Shown here: piece by piece, positions 16,405 through 23,978 of the stretch
Numbering within the stretch: position 1 is the first letter of the stretch
Layout of the letters: each line of letters begins with the position of its first letter
NCBI GenBank assembly: GCA_016284175.1
Contig: JAEEOJ010000106.1
Coordinates: 1-48,525, forward strand
Source of the DNA: Lachnospiraceae bacterium
GTDB taxonomy: Bacteria > Bacillota > Clostridia > Lachnospirales > Lachnospiraceae
Direction of reading: 5' to 3'
DNA length: 48,525 bases
Position numbers and translations under genes: made by a program
Notes under the pieces: model-generated
What the model was told of the DNA's origin: nothing
Databases searched by the model: none
What the model saw: the letters and a program-made list of their open reading frames with translations, nothing else

Positions 16405-16426
16405 GCATATATGGTAAAATATATGC
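16405..16426 (+). promoter_or_regulatory. Extended -10 promoter inside a perfect inverted repeat (aldo/keto reductase gene)
   Basis: The extended -10 TGGTAAAAT (16412-16420) lies within the palindrome GCATATAT (16405-16412), 6-base spacer, ATATATGC (16419-16426). The overlap suggests a repressor operator or simply an AT-rich start region. No good -35 is seen. The gene starts 50 bases downstream. Confidence 0.45.
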
Positions 16427-16469
16427 GTATTGGAAAAGAATAAAATGTATAAAAGAGGGAGGTTATAAA

Positions 16470-17588
16470 ATGAGCATAGATTTAAGCACCATGCCTAAAC
16501 TAGGGTTCGGACTTATGCGTCTGCCCGAAAAAGACGGCGTTATCGATCATGAGCAGCTTTGCCGAATGGTCGACAGCTACATGGATGCGGGAATGAATTA
16601 TTTTGATACCGCATACATTTATCACGGCGGAAATTCGGAAATCGCCGCCAGAGAAGCGCTCGTAAAAAGATATCCCAGAGAAAGCTTTAAGATTGCAACC
16701 AAACTTCCCGCGTGGGAGATGAAGTGCGAGGATGACGTTGAAAGAATCTTTAACGATCAGCTTTCGAAGTGCGGTGTCGATTATTTCGATTTATATCTTT
16801 TACATTCCGTAGAAGACGGTTCCAACTACGAAACATATGAAAAATATGACTGCTTTTCATGGGGTCTTAAAAAGAAAGAAGAAGGAAAGATTAAACATTT
16901 CGGTTTTTCATTCCATGGCAGTCCCGAGCTCCTAAAAGAAGTACTCGACAAACATCCCGAGGTTGAGTTCGTTCAGATTCAGCTTAATTACCTCGACAGA
17001 ACAAACCCCGTAGTTCGTTCAGAGGAACTTTACAACATTCTTCACGAGAGAAACATTCCGATTATCGTAATGGAGCCCGTACGCGGCGGTATGCTTGCTT
17101 CCATGGCTCCCGAAATCGAAGAGAAGTTTAAGAAAGTTCATCCCGACAAATCTGTTGCCTCATGGGCACTTCGTTTCGTCGGATCTCTTCCCGGAGTAAT
17201 GACAATTCTTTCCGGTATGTCCAACGAAGAGCAGATGAACGATAATATAAATACTTTTAAGAATTTCGAGCCTCTTACAGAAGAGGAATTCGCAGTTGTA
17301 AATGAAGTTACTTCAGATGTTTTAAACATGAAACAGATAGGCTGTACGGCCTGCAGATACTGCTGCGACGGCTGTCCTATGCAGATAAGTATTCCCGATG
17401 TATTCAGAACCATCAACACGCTTCGCCGTTACCCCGATGACTGGAGAGCAAAGAACTTCTACTCGGGCGTTGCATCAAGAGGCGGTAAGGCTTCGGACTG
17501 CATCGGCTGCGGCCAGTGCGAGAGCGTATGTCCTCAGCATCTGCCCATCATAGAACTCATGCAGGAAGCTGCTTCAATCCTCGATTAG
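16470..17588 (+). CDS. Aldo/keto reductase with C-terminal [4Fe-4S] ferredoxin-type domain
   Basis: A 372-residue NAD(P)H-dependent oxidoreductase. The aldo/keto reductase barrel (~8-270) keeps the catalytic tetrad Asp46, Tyr51, Lys78 and His112 ('YFDTAYIYHGG', 'IATKLP', 'YLLHS'). The C-terminal ~85 residues carry two cysteine clusters, 'CTACRYCCDGCPM' and 'CIGCGQCESVCPQ', as in ferredoxin-type domains. This fused architecture is common in anaerobes and suggests electrons pass between a nicotinamide and iron-sulfur clusters. The start is ATG 16470 with GAGGGAGG just upstream; an upstream in-frame extension lacks a ribosome site. The carbonyl substrate is unknown. Confidence 0.92.
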   Translation: MSIDLSTMPKLGFGLMRLPEKDGVIDHEQLCRMVDSYMDAGMNYFDTAYIYHGGNSEIAAREALVKRYPRESFKIATKLPAWEMKCEDDVERIFNDQLSKCGVDYFDLYLLHSVEDGSNYETYEKYDCFSWGLKKKEEGKIKHFGFSFHGSPELLKEVLDKHPEVEFVQIQLNYLDRTNPVVRSEELYNILHERNIPIIVMEPVRGGMLASMAPEIEEKFKKVHPDKSVASWALRFVGSLPGVMTILSGMSNEEQMNDNINTFKNFEPLTEEEFAVVNEVTSDVLNMKQIGCTACRYCCDGCPMQISIPDVFRTINTLRRYPDDWRAKNFYSGVASRGGKASDCIGCGQCESVCPQHLPIIELMQEAASILD

Positions 17589-17640
17589 CCAATTGGGGAC
17601 GGTTCTATTTTGGCTTTTTTTACCACTTGGGGACACATCT
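17589..17640. repeat. GGGGACGGTTC-type repeat, left flank of the membrane-pair cassette
   Basis: 17589-17614 is the exact reverse complement of 8759-8784. A decayed second half follows (ACCACTTGGGGACACATCT at 17622-17640). It begins one base after the aldo/keto reductase stop and is in inverted orientation to the copy at 18448-18473 (23 of 26 bases match). Confidence 0.85.
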
Positions 17641-17681
17641 CTAAAAAGAAAAATGAATAATTGATTATACAGGAGGTTATC

Positions 17682-18095
17682 ATGGCTTGTTTTTTAGTTC
17701 CGGGAACGGAAGCAATCGTTACCACAATCGTTACGGCGGTTGTTAAAAAGAAAGAGAATAATGATTTAAAGAAGGCATCGGTTGATGGAACAAGTGCCGC
17801 TGAAAAGATTGGCACAAAATTCTCTACCAAACTCGGATGGCTCAATAAGATGCTCTGGGGCGGCAGTGCTCTGCTTGCATTTGAGCATATATGGCACGGC
17901 GAAGTTATTCCCACATTTCCTTTCCTTACGGCAGTTAAGGAAGGCGAGGTAGGCGGAATGCTGGCCGAAATGGGAACCGCGGGCGTTACGATGGCTGTGC
18001 TTGTTACCGCTGCATGGGTTGGAATGGTAATCGTTTCCAACGTAATCGAAAAACGCCAGGCAGAGAACATGGATTCCAAGGAGATAAAGGCATGA
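17682..18095 (+). CDS. Small membrane protein of unknown function (pair, first gene)
   Basis: A 137-residue protein I do not recognise. The N-terminal ~20 residues are hydrophobic ('PGTEAIVTTIVTAVV'), then a Lys-rich polar stretch with 'KKKENNDLKKAS'. Further hydrophobic segments lie near 55-70 ('LNKMLWGGSALLAFEHIWHG') and 100-125 ('AGVTMAVLVTAAWVGMVIVS'). A perfect AGGAGG lies 4 bases before ATG 17682. Its stop overlaps the next ATG in an ATGA, so the two products are translationally coupled and may form a complex. The pair is bracketed by inverted GGGGACGGTTC repeats. Confidence 0.8.
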   Translation: MACFLVPGTEAIVTTIVTAVVKKKENNDLKKASVDGTSAAEKIGTKFSTKLGWLNKMLWGGSALLAFEHIWHGEVIPTFPFLTAVKEGEVGGMLAEMGTAGVTMAVLVTAAWVGMVIVSNVIEKRQAENMDSKEIKA

Positions 18096-18409
18096 CACTT
18101 CTTATAACAATTTTTGCAGCCATTACCGTTACTTTAATCTGGTATAAAAAAGCTCCCGACAACTCAATGAGATACGGTACACTTGCTCTTATGTACTGGG
18201 GTGCTTCACTTATGTGGCTCGTGGATGCAATCTTCGAATATGCAGAGCTCGGCGCAGAATTCTTCACACCTGCAGCAGCAGATATGTTAAACGATTCATA
18301 TCTCGGTCTTTGCGTAGTTGCACTCGGCCTCATTATCTGGATTGTAATGCTTTTCATAAAAGACCCGAAAGGCATCATCAGAAAAATGTTAGTTAAAAAG
18401 AATGCATAA
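18092..18409 (+). CDS. Small membrane protein of unknown function (pair, second gene)
   Basis: A 105-residue protein with about three hydrophobic helices: residues 2-17 ('LLITIFAAITVTLIW'), ~32-48 ('LALMYWGASLMWLVDAIFEY') and ~72-92 ('LGLCVVALGLIIWIVMLFI'), ending in a basic tail ('KMLVKKNA'). AAGGAG lies 8 bases before the ATG, inside the upstream gene. I do not recognise the family. Size, topology and coupling suggest that it works in the membrane with the preceding protein. Confidence 0.8.
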   Translation: MTLLITIFAAITVTLIWYKKAPDNSMRYGTLALMYWGASLMWLVDAIFEYAELGAEFFTPAAADMLNDSYLGLCVVALGLIIWIVMLFIKDPKGIIRKMLVKKNA

Positions 18410-18420
18410 AAGAGTCATTC

Positions 18421-18473
18421 GGGGACGGTTCTAAAATGGTAAAAAAAGCCAAAACGGAACCGTCCCTAATTGG
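18421..18473. repeat. GGGGACGGTTC-type repeat, right flank of the membrane-pair cassette
   Basis: GGGACGGTTC (18422-18431) pairs with GAACCGTCCC (18457-18466), giving a hairpin. The unit 18448-18473 differs from the 8759 copy at 3 of 26 positions. It lies between the membrane pair and larB. Confidence 0.85.
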
Positions 18474-18479
18474 TTCAAT

Positions 18480-18495
18480 ATTATGTAAACCAAAA
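18480..18495 (+). repeat. 16-bp direct repeat upstream of larB
   Basis: ATTATGTAAACCAAAA, 17 bases before the larB ATG. The same 16 bases occur at 19275-19290, 21 bases before the larC ATG. A shared regulatory site or a local duplication are both possible. Confidence 0.6.
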
Positions 18496-18511
18496 GAATA
18501 AGAGACAAAAT

Positions 18512-19270
18512 ATGAAAACAGACTTATATCAAATCCTTGAAGATGTAAGAGACAATAAAATATCAGTCGCTGAGGCGGAGCTTCTTATCAAAAAAGAACC
18601 CTTCGCCGAACTCGATTTTGCCACCCTGGATCTGCAGAGAAAGAACCGCCAGGGAGCAGGTGAAGTGGTCTACGGAGCAGGAAAAACTCCGGAGCAGATA
18701 AAGGCCATCGTCGAGACCCTGAAAGAACACTCAAATGACGGAATTTTGATCACAAAACTGTCAAAAGAGAAGGAAAATGCCTTAAAAACAATGTTAAATG
18801 CAGATTTAACTTTTTATGAGGAAGCCCAAATTGCAATAGTTGGCAAAAAAAGAGCTGCGGACGGGCTCGGAAAAGTCGTAATTGTGACCGGAGGAACGAG
18901 TGATATACCCGTTGCGGAGGAAGCAGCCGTTACGGCGGAGTTTTTTGGCAACGAAATCGAGAGAATTTACGACGTCGGAGTGGCAGGCCTTCACAGACTT
19001 TTATCCAAAATGGACTCACTCATGAGTGCCTCGGTTATCATCGCAATTGCGGGTATGGAAGGAGCACTTGCAAGCGTTGTCGGAGGTCTTGTGGACTGTC
19101 CGGTCATAGCTGTTCCGACCAGCGTGGGGTATGGAGCATCGTTTGAAGGACTTTCGGCACTTTTGTCGATGTTAAACTCCTGTGCATCGGGCGTAACCGT
19201 AGTAAATATCGATAACGGCTACGGTGCAGGCTACTATGCAAGCCTCATAAATCATATGAATAAGAAATAA
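18512..19270 (+). CDS. larB: Nickel pincer cofactor biosynthesis protein LarB
   Basis: A 252-residue LarB homologue. LarB carboxylates and hydrolyses nicotinic acid adenine dinucleotide, the first step to the nickel-pincer nucleotide cofactor of lactate racemase and related enzymes. Signatures are the C-terminal PurE-like part 'VVIVTGGTSDIPVAEEAAVT', 'VGVAGLHRLL', 'IAIAGMEGALASVVGGLV', 'AVPTSVGYGASF' and 'NIDNGYGAGY'. ATG 18512 was chosen over an upstream in-frame TTG (18470) that lies inside the repeat. larC follows 40 bases downstream. LarE and a LarA enzyme are not in the window. Confidence 0.93.
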   Translation: MKTDLYQILEDVRDNKISVAEAELLIKKEPFAELDFATLDLQRKNRQGAGEVVYGAGKTPEQIKAIVETLKEHSNDGILITKLSKEKENALKTMLNADLTFYEEAQIAIVGKKRAADGLGKVVIVTGGTSDIPVAEEAAVTAEFFGNEIERIYDVGVAGLHRLLSKMDSLMSASVIIAIAGMEGALASVVGGLVDCPVIAVPTSVGYGASFEGLSALLSMLNSCASGVTVVNIDNGYGAGYYASLINHMNKK

Positions 19271-19274
19271 ACAA

Positions 19275-19290
19275 ATTATGTAAACCAAAA
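19275..19290 (+). repeat. 16-bp direct repeat upstream of larC
   Basis: Exact copy of 18480-18495, ending 20 bases before the larC ATG. Confidence 0.6.
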
Positions 19291-19310
19291 TCAGCGTGAA
19301 AGGACTCAAT

Positions 19311-20567
19311 ATGAAGACACTTTACCTTGAATGTTCAATGGGTGCTGCGGGAGATATGCTCTCGGCTGCTCTTTATGAATTACTGGATGATAAAGAAGCT
19401 TTTATTAACAAAATAAATAATTCAGGCATACCTAAAGTGACGGTTAATGCCGAGCCTATGACCAAGTGTGGCATACTAGGAACTCATATGAACGTCCTTG
19501 TAGACGGTGTGAGCGAGGGAGAGGAGCATGATCATCACCACGAACACGTCCATGAGCACGAACACCATCACGAGCATGAGCATGAGCACGACCATCACCA
19601 TGATCACGAACATGAACATCATCATGAGCACCATCATTCAAGCTTAAAAGATATAGAAGATATTATTGACGCTCTGAATATACCTGAGAACGTTAAAACC
19701 GACGCAAAGAACGTTTATGCCATGATAGCAGAGGCTGAAAGCAATGCGCACGGCAAGCCTGTATCGGAGATTCATTTCCACGAGGTCGGAACCATGGATG
19801 CAATCGCCGACATTACGATGGTCTGCATGCTGATGAATGAGTTAAAGGCAGATAAAATCGTTGCTTCTGAAATTCACGTAGGAAGCGGTCATGTTCACTG
19901 CGCACACGGAATTCTTCCCGTACCCGCACCTGCTACCGCGTTTATTTTACGAGGTGTTCCTTTCACCGCAGGTCACATAAAAGGTGAACTCTGTACACCC
20001 ACAGGCGCTGCACTCATTAAATACTTCGCTGCAGAATTCGGCGAAATGCCTGTAATGACAGTGGATAAGATTGGTTACGGAATGGGCAAGAAAGATTTCG
20101 AGCAGGCTAACTGTGTTCGGGCATTCCTTGGAAGCACGAATGAAAAGGCGTCGCAGATAACAGAACTTTCATGTAATATTGACGATATGACAGGCGAGAA
20201 AATTGCGTTTGCAATGGAAAAACTCTTTGAAGCAGGCGCTCTGGAGGTTTATACCATTCCCGTCGGAATGAAAAAATCACGCCCGGGAATACTTCTTTCC
20301 GTAATGTGCAACGAAGCTAAAAAAGACGAAATGGTTTCGCTTATTTTCAAACACACAACCACGCTCGGCATAAGGGAAAATGTCAGCAAAAGATACACTC
20401 TTAAAAGAGAAATCGTAAAAAAAGAAACACCTTTCGGTGAAATCAGAATTAAAAAATCCGAAGGTTTCGGAGTTGTGAGAGAAAAGTACGAATACGAAGA
20501 TCTCGCGCGCATTGCAAGCGAGAAAAATATTTCAATTGATGATATAATAAAGGAGATTGATAAATAA
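19311..20567 (+). CDS. larC: Nickel insertion protein LarC, histidine-rich
   Basis: A 418-residue LarC, which inserts nickel into the pincer cofactor in a CTP-dependent reaction. Family strings are 'LECSMGAAGDMLSAALYEL', 'EIHFHEVGTMDAIADI', 'GHVHCAHGILPVPAPAT', 'CTPTGAALIKY' and 'NIDDMTGEKIAFAMEKLFE'. Residues 73-109 contain 24 histidines among 37 residues, a likely nickel store. The gene is one uninterrupted frame, whereas in Lactobacillus larC is split and read through a frameshift. AAGGA lies 6 bases before ATG 19311; an in-frame GTG at 19296 is less likely. Confidence 0.95.
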   Translation: MKTLYLECSMGAAGDMLSAALYELLDDKEAFINKINNSGIPKVTVNAEPMTKCGILGTHMNVLVDGVSEGEEHDHHHEHVHEHEHHHEHEHEHDHHHDHEHEHHHEHHHSSLKDIEDIIDALNIPENVKTDAKNVYAMIAEAESNAHGKPVSEIHFHEVGTMDAIADITMVCMLMNELKADKIVASEIHVGSGHVHCAHGILPVPAPATAFILRGVPFTAGHIKGELCTPTGAALIKYFAAEFGEMPVMTVDKIGYGMGKKDFEQANCVRAFLGSTNEKASQITELSCNIDDMTGEKIAFAMEKLFEAGALEVYTIPVGMKKSRPGILLSVMCNEAKKDEMVSLIFKHTTTLGIRENVSKRYTLKREIVKKETPFGEIRIKKSEGFGVVREKYEYEDLARIASEKNISIDDIIKEIDK

Positions 20568-20591
20568 TTTTCTTATAGTGTAACGGGGGTT

Positions 20592-20741
20592 ATGGCGGTT
20601 AAAGTTGCTGTAGCCTTTTTTGATATGGATTATGAAAATGGCAAGCTCGGGATGGATGAATTTGACAAAAAATCATCTGAATATGAGCATGCGAAAGTTC
20701 TTTTTGAGGAGTTAAAAGCAGAAGGAACAAATAAATTATAA
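20592..20741 (+). CDS. Possible 49-codon small protein
   Basis: An ATG frame after a G-rich stretch (GGGGG two bases upstream, too close for an ideal ribosome site). It encodes 'MAVKVAVAFFDMDYENGKLG' followed by an acidic/basic helix-like tail. No family is recognised. It may be a real small gene or the end of a decayed one; it fills the 220-base gap between larC and the HIT gene. Confidence 0.3.
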   Translation: MAVKVAVAFFDMDYENGKLGMDEFDKKSSEYEHAKVLFEELKAEGTNKL

Positions 20742-20798
20742 TGAGAGTGTGTATTTTGATATAACGCACTAGCCAAATCGTAATTTGTGGAGGTACAA

Positions 20799-21200
20799 AT
20801 GGAAGAGTGTATATTTTGTAAAATAGCATCAGGTGAAATTAAAGGGTTGAGAATATATGAGAACAATGAAACACTCGCATTTATGGATATTGCCAAGGAT
20901 GTTGATGGTCATATACTTGTTATCCCCAAAAAACATTATAAGAATATATTGGATTGCGATTCAGAAACGCTTTCGGCTGTTATGAATACCATAAAACGAG
21001 TATCGAATCATTTAACAGAAAACTGTGGTTACGACGGTATAAATTTGCTTAACGCCAACGATGAGAGTGCTGGACAGTCGGTTAATCATTTTCATATCCA
21101 TATTATTCCTCGTAAAAGTAATGATGGAATTGATGCCTGGCCTAAATTTGAAGGAGCGAAGGAAGAACTTCAAACTGTATTTGATAAAGTGAAGATGTAA
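20799..21200 (+). CDS. HIT family (histidine triad) nucleotide-binding protein
   Basis: A 133-residue HIT protein. 'CIFCKIASGEI' opens the domain, and 'AGQSVNHFHIHIIPR' carries the HxHxH triad that attacks phosphoramidate or AMP-linked substrates. The length matches bacterial Hint-like proteins, which act as nucleoside phosphoramidases in the cytosol. ATG 20799 follows TGGAGG by 5 bases. This gene begins a same-strand run of small unrelated genes (20799-22713), each with its own ribosome site and short gaps. Confidence 0.92.
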   Translation: MEECIFCKIASGEIKGLRIYENNETLAFMDIAKDVDGHILVIPKKHYKNILDCDSETLSAVMNTIKRVSNHLTENCGYDGINLLNANDESAGQSVNHFHIHIIPRKSNDGIDAWPKFEGAKEELQTVFDKVKM

Positions 21201-21223
21201 TCATTTAGGAGAAGGATATATAA

Positions 21224-21640
21224 ATGAAATCAAAAAATACGGTCATGGGAATACTTTTTATCATCGTTGGTCTGGCATTTGCAGGCCTCGGTATTTGGGT
21301 TCAGTTTATCAGAAACTCAGGATATGTTCCCGTTGAGGCAGAAATAACAAAAATTGAGAAAATATCGAATTCTACGCATAATGGTGGCAAGCACAGAACA
21401 AGTGCGAACTATGTTGCATATGTACAATATGAAGTCGATGGCAAAACATATGTCGGCCAGAGTGATATATGGGAGTCCGGCATGAGTACAGGTCAGACAG
21501 TTACAATCTTTTACAATCCCGATAATCCGGCTGAGATGGGTGGAGATGCGAAATGGCTCGGTTGGTTTATAATTGGCATCGGTGGGATAGCAGTACTCGC
21601 CGGGGGTGCTATGATGATTCCAAGCAAGACACATTATTAA
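21224..21640 (+). CDS. DUF3592-type membrane protein
   Basis: A 138-residue membrane protein. An N-terminal helix (~7-28) and a C-terminal helix (~105-128) flank a soluble beta-rich part with 'VPVEAEITKIEKI', 'YVQYEVDGKTYVG' and 'VTIFYNPDNPAEM', the hallmarks of DUF3592 proteins. Function of the family is unknown. AGGAGAAGG precedes the ATG. A second protein with the same central motifs lies at 36975 inside the aromatic operon. Confidence 0.8.
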   Translation: MKSKNTVMGILFIIVGLAFAGLGIWVQFIRNSGYVPVEAEITKIEKISNSTHNGGKHRTSANYVAYVQYEVDGKTYVGQSDIWESGMSTGQTVTIFYNPDNPAEMGGDAKWLGWFIIGIGGIAVLAGGAMMIPSKTHY

Positions 21641-21725
21641 GAAACATTAACTTTTATATAAGATAAAAAGCAGGAGAAGACGCAGAACATTATTTTATGC
21701 GCATACCAAAATTATAGAGGGAAAA

Positions 21726-22289
21726 ATGAACGCAAGAGAATATCTGGAAATATTGCATATAGCTGAAAAGTTGAAAGATACACCACGTCATTGCACCACT
21801 TCAAACGGCAGAGTTGAAAGTGTTGCAGAACATAGTTGGAGAATATCTCTCATGGCATTTCTTTTAAGGCATGAATTTCCTGATGCAAATATAGATAAAG
21901 TTGTAGATATGTGTCTGATTCATGATTTAGGAGAATGTTTTACGGGAGATATTCCTGCTTTTTTAAAGACAGATTCTGATCGTAAAACAGAAGGTGATCT
22001 GTTAAATTTATGGATAGAAAAACTTCCGGCAGAAATATCAAAAGACTTTAAAGATCTCTATCAAGAGATGGAAGTGCAGGAAACAAAAGAGGCCAAGATA
22101 TATAAAGCATTAGATAAACTTGAAGCACTTATTCAGCATAACGAATCACCCATTTCTACATGGTCTGAAAATGAATATGAACTAAATAAGACATATGCGT
22201 TTAACACAGTGGAGTTTTCAGAGTGGCTGACGGAATTGCGTAAAGAAATCCTAAAAGACACGCTTGAAAAGATAGAGAAAGAAAAATAA
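21726..22289 (+). CDS. HD-domain phosphohydrolase, YfbR-like 5'-nucleotidase
   Basis: A 187-residue HD-domain protein resembling 5'-deoxynucleotidases of the YfbR/HDDC2 type. Metal ligands are His in 'SVAEHSWRISLMAF', the His-Asp pair in 'CLIHDLGECFTGDIPAF', and a later Asp in 'ALDKLEALIQH'. Such enzymes dephosphorylate (deoxy)nucleoside monophosphates. Start ATG 21726 follows AGAGGG. The extended leader (21641-21725) holds no clear gene. Confidence 0.88.
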   Translation: MNAREYLEILHIAEKLKDTPRHCTTSNGRVESVAEHSWRISLMAFLLRHEFPDANIDKVVDMCLIHDLGECFTGDIPAFLKTDSDRKTEGDLLNLWIEKLPAEISKDFKDLYQEMEVQETKEAKIYKALDKLEALIQHNESPISTWSENEYELNKTYAFNTVEFSEWLTELRKEILKDTLEKIEKEK

Positions 22290-22347
22290 AAAATTTTGGT
22301 TTTTCTAAATAACAACCGACAAATCGGAGTTTGCAGAGGAGGTAAAC

Positions 22348-22713
22348 ATGAAAAAATGGTATGACGAGGAATACGAATTCACGGTAGAGGTAATAGGCTT
22401 TCTGCATGGAGATCACACGGAACGATACTGTCGTAATGGTGAAGAAGTCGGAGATACTTACTCGTGCACCTATGGATGTCCGGTCAACAAGGATGGATAC
22501 GGAATCTGCTCAAAGACCATGATGATGTTGTATCCTCTTATGGAAGCAGTAAGAAGCGGTGGAGATTTGGAGAATCTTGGCGGTGATGGCAAATACACCA
22601 AAACCATAGTATGCCCCGATGGTTGTGTAATGTTCAAATTGACAGCAAAACCATTAGGAAATGAGAATTTCCATAAGGGAGGATTCTGGGATTATCCGGA
22701 TCAAACGGTTTAA
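22348..22713 (+). CDS. TIGR04076-like small cysteine-rich protein
   Basis: A 121-residue soluble protein with many Cys and Gly. The order 'FTVEVIGFLHG', 'GDTYSC', 'GICSKTMMMLYPLMEAVRSG' and 'TIVCPDGCVMFKLTA' resembles the TIGR04076 family of short proteins of unknown function. Cys pairs in 'CTYGCPVNKDGYGICSK' and 'CPDGC' could bind metal. A strong GAGGAGG lies before the ATG. The family call is from memory of its motif order. Confidence 0.65.
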   Translation: MKKWYDEEYEFTVEVIGFLHGDHTERYCRNGEEVGDTYSCTYGCPVNKDGYGICSKTMMMLYPLMEAVRSGGDLENLGGDGKYTKTIVCPDGCVMFKLTAKPLGNENFHKGGFWDYPDQTV

Positions 22714-22747
22714 AGGGAGGGGGATTTTTAAATTCTCATAAAAGATA

Positions 22748-23524
22748 CTATTTCTTAGTTTTAATTCCTGCCACAATTCCGAATGCCAGATAAAAGAGTG
22801 TTGTTAAAATCACGAAGATTAAAACAAAGTAATTGATTTCCTCACTCCACTTAAAGAGAACTGCCGAGCCGGAAAGGATAAGCATTATAAGCGGATAAAG
22901 ATAAGAGAAGCTCGTTACACCGTCTTTATAAAACTTTAGAAGCATAATTCCAAATACCGGAATTAAAACGAATGCTGCGGCAAATTCTGCGATATAAAAG
23001 AGATAAAGCTGAGGAGCCATAAGCTTAAGTGCGATATAGCACACAGGCACGGTCATCGAAAACAGTGTAAGATAAATCACAGAAACAATTGAAGGAAAAG
23101 CGTATCTTTTATCTTCGATGCATTTCTCAATACATCTTACAACCATGGTTGCGATTAAAAAGCCGTATGCCACGAACTGTATCGGAGCAATTGTCATTCC
23201 GGTATGCATCATTCCACCGTAGAGGAGAGCCATTGCAGCGATTACGATTGCTTTATAATTGTTTTCAAAATCATACAAATCTTTTGAAAAGAGTTTACCG
23301 AGCATTCCGATTATCGGTTTTATTGCAAGGACTGTACCGACGATAAGGCTTATTACCGTTACGCCGTACGCAACGTAATTAAAATAACTGCCTGATTTTA
23401 ACGCATATACTCCGCCGTTGTTGAAGCTGAAAATTACAGCTAAAAGACGCTCTGCAAAGAGTATCACGAAATAGAGTATAAGTCCGATGATCTTAAGCTT
23501 GTTTCCAAGCATTCCTTTTTTCAT
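22748..23524 (-). CDS. Multi-pass membrane protein of unknown function
   Basis: A 258-residue hydrophobic protein with about seven predicted helices ('IIGLILYFVILFAERLLAVI', 'YVAYGVTVISLIVGTVLAI', 'IVIAAMALLYGGMMHTGMTI' and others). I recognise no family motif. It is the last gene of a minus-strand run after the L,D-transpeptidase and pyridoxamine-oxidase-like genes (27-base gap). AAGGTGGGG lies upstream of the ATG. Confidence 0.75.
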   Translation of the reverse strand: MKKGMLGNKLKIIGLILYFVILFAERLLAVIFSFNNGGVYALKSGSYFNYVAYGVTVISLIVGTVLAIKPIIGMLGKLFSKDLYDFENNYKAIVIAAMALLYGGMMHTGMTIAPIQFVAYGFLIATMVVRCIEKCIEDKRYAFPSIVSVIYLTLFSMTVPVCYIALKLMAPQLYLFYIAEFAAAFVLIPVFGIMLLKFYKDGVTSFSYLYPLIMLILSGSAVLFKWSEEINYFVLIFVILTTLFYLAFGIVAGIKTKK

Positions 23525-23551
23525 TTCCCCACCTTCTCATAAAAGACAAAA

Positions 23552-23944
23552 CTAGAAATTAATTACCTCGGGAGCGGCTGTAAATGATGAGAATGTTGCG
23601 GTTGCATTCTTGAAATAGAGAACTTCGGTATTGTCATCATCTTCTGAATACATTCCGCGAAGCATAGGATAAGCATCAAGCATAGCCTTCTTTGCGTCTC
23701 TGTTGTCATCACGAACAAGTTCGCCTGCAACACGAAGCCATGTACCTTCAGCGAAGCAGCAAAGCTCTACCTTGGGATTAGCCTGGATCTGCTTTGACAC
23801 GTCTTTACTTTTTCCTGTCTGGATATAAAGCTTGCCGTCAAAAATATTAACAGTTCCGAAAGGTCTTACTCTGGGCTGATCGCCGTCAACCGTGGCAAGA
23901 TAATAAGTTTCACATTTCTTGATAAAATCACATACTTTTTGCAT
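23552..23944 (-). CDS. Pyridoxamine 5'-phosphate oxidase-like flavin-binding protein
   Basis: A 130-residue split-barrel protein of the PNPOx-like superfamily. Indicators are 'TYYLATVDGDQPRVRPFGTV', 'LYIQTGKSKDVSKQIQANPK', then 'VELCCF' and 'WLRVAGELVRDD'. Such small members bind FMN or F420 and often act as general flavin reductases; true PdxH is longer. GGAGGGT precedes the ATG. It sits between the L,D-transpeptidase gene (34-base gap) and a membrane protein, probably one transcript. Confidence 0.85.
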   Translation of the reverse strand: MQKVCDFIKKCETYYLATVDGDQPRVRPFGTVNIFDGKLYIQTGKSKDVSKQIQANPKVELCCFAEGTWLRVAGELVRDDNRDAKKAMLDAYPMLRGMYSEDDDNTEVLYFKNATATFSSFTAAPEVINF

Positions 23945-23978
23945 AGTGTTAACCCTCCGTGTATGTTTATTTTTATTT

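Noticed and set aside
18470..18511. Upstream TTG start for larB
   Set aside because: It lies inside the intergenic hairpin repeat and has no ribosome site; ATG 18512 fits LarB N-termini.
19500..19640. Tandem DNA repeat or CRISPR-like array
   Set aside because: The repetition comes from CAC/CAT and GAG/GAC codons of the LarC His-rich segment; no spacers.
19456..19641. Minus-strand His/Arg/Asp-rich frame opposite larC
   Set aside because: Shadow of the histidine-codon tract in larC.
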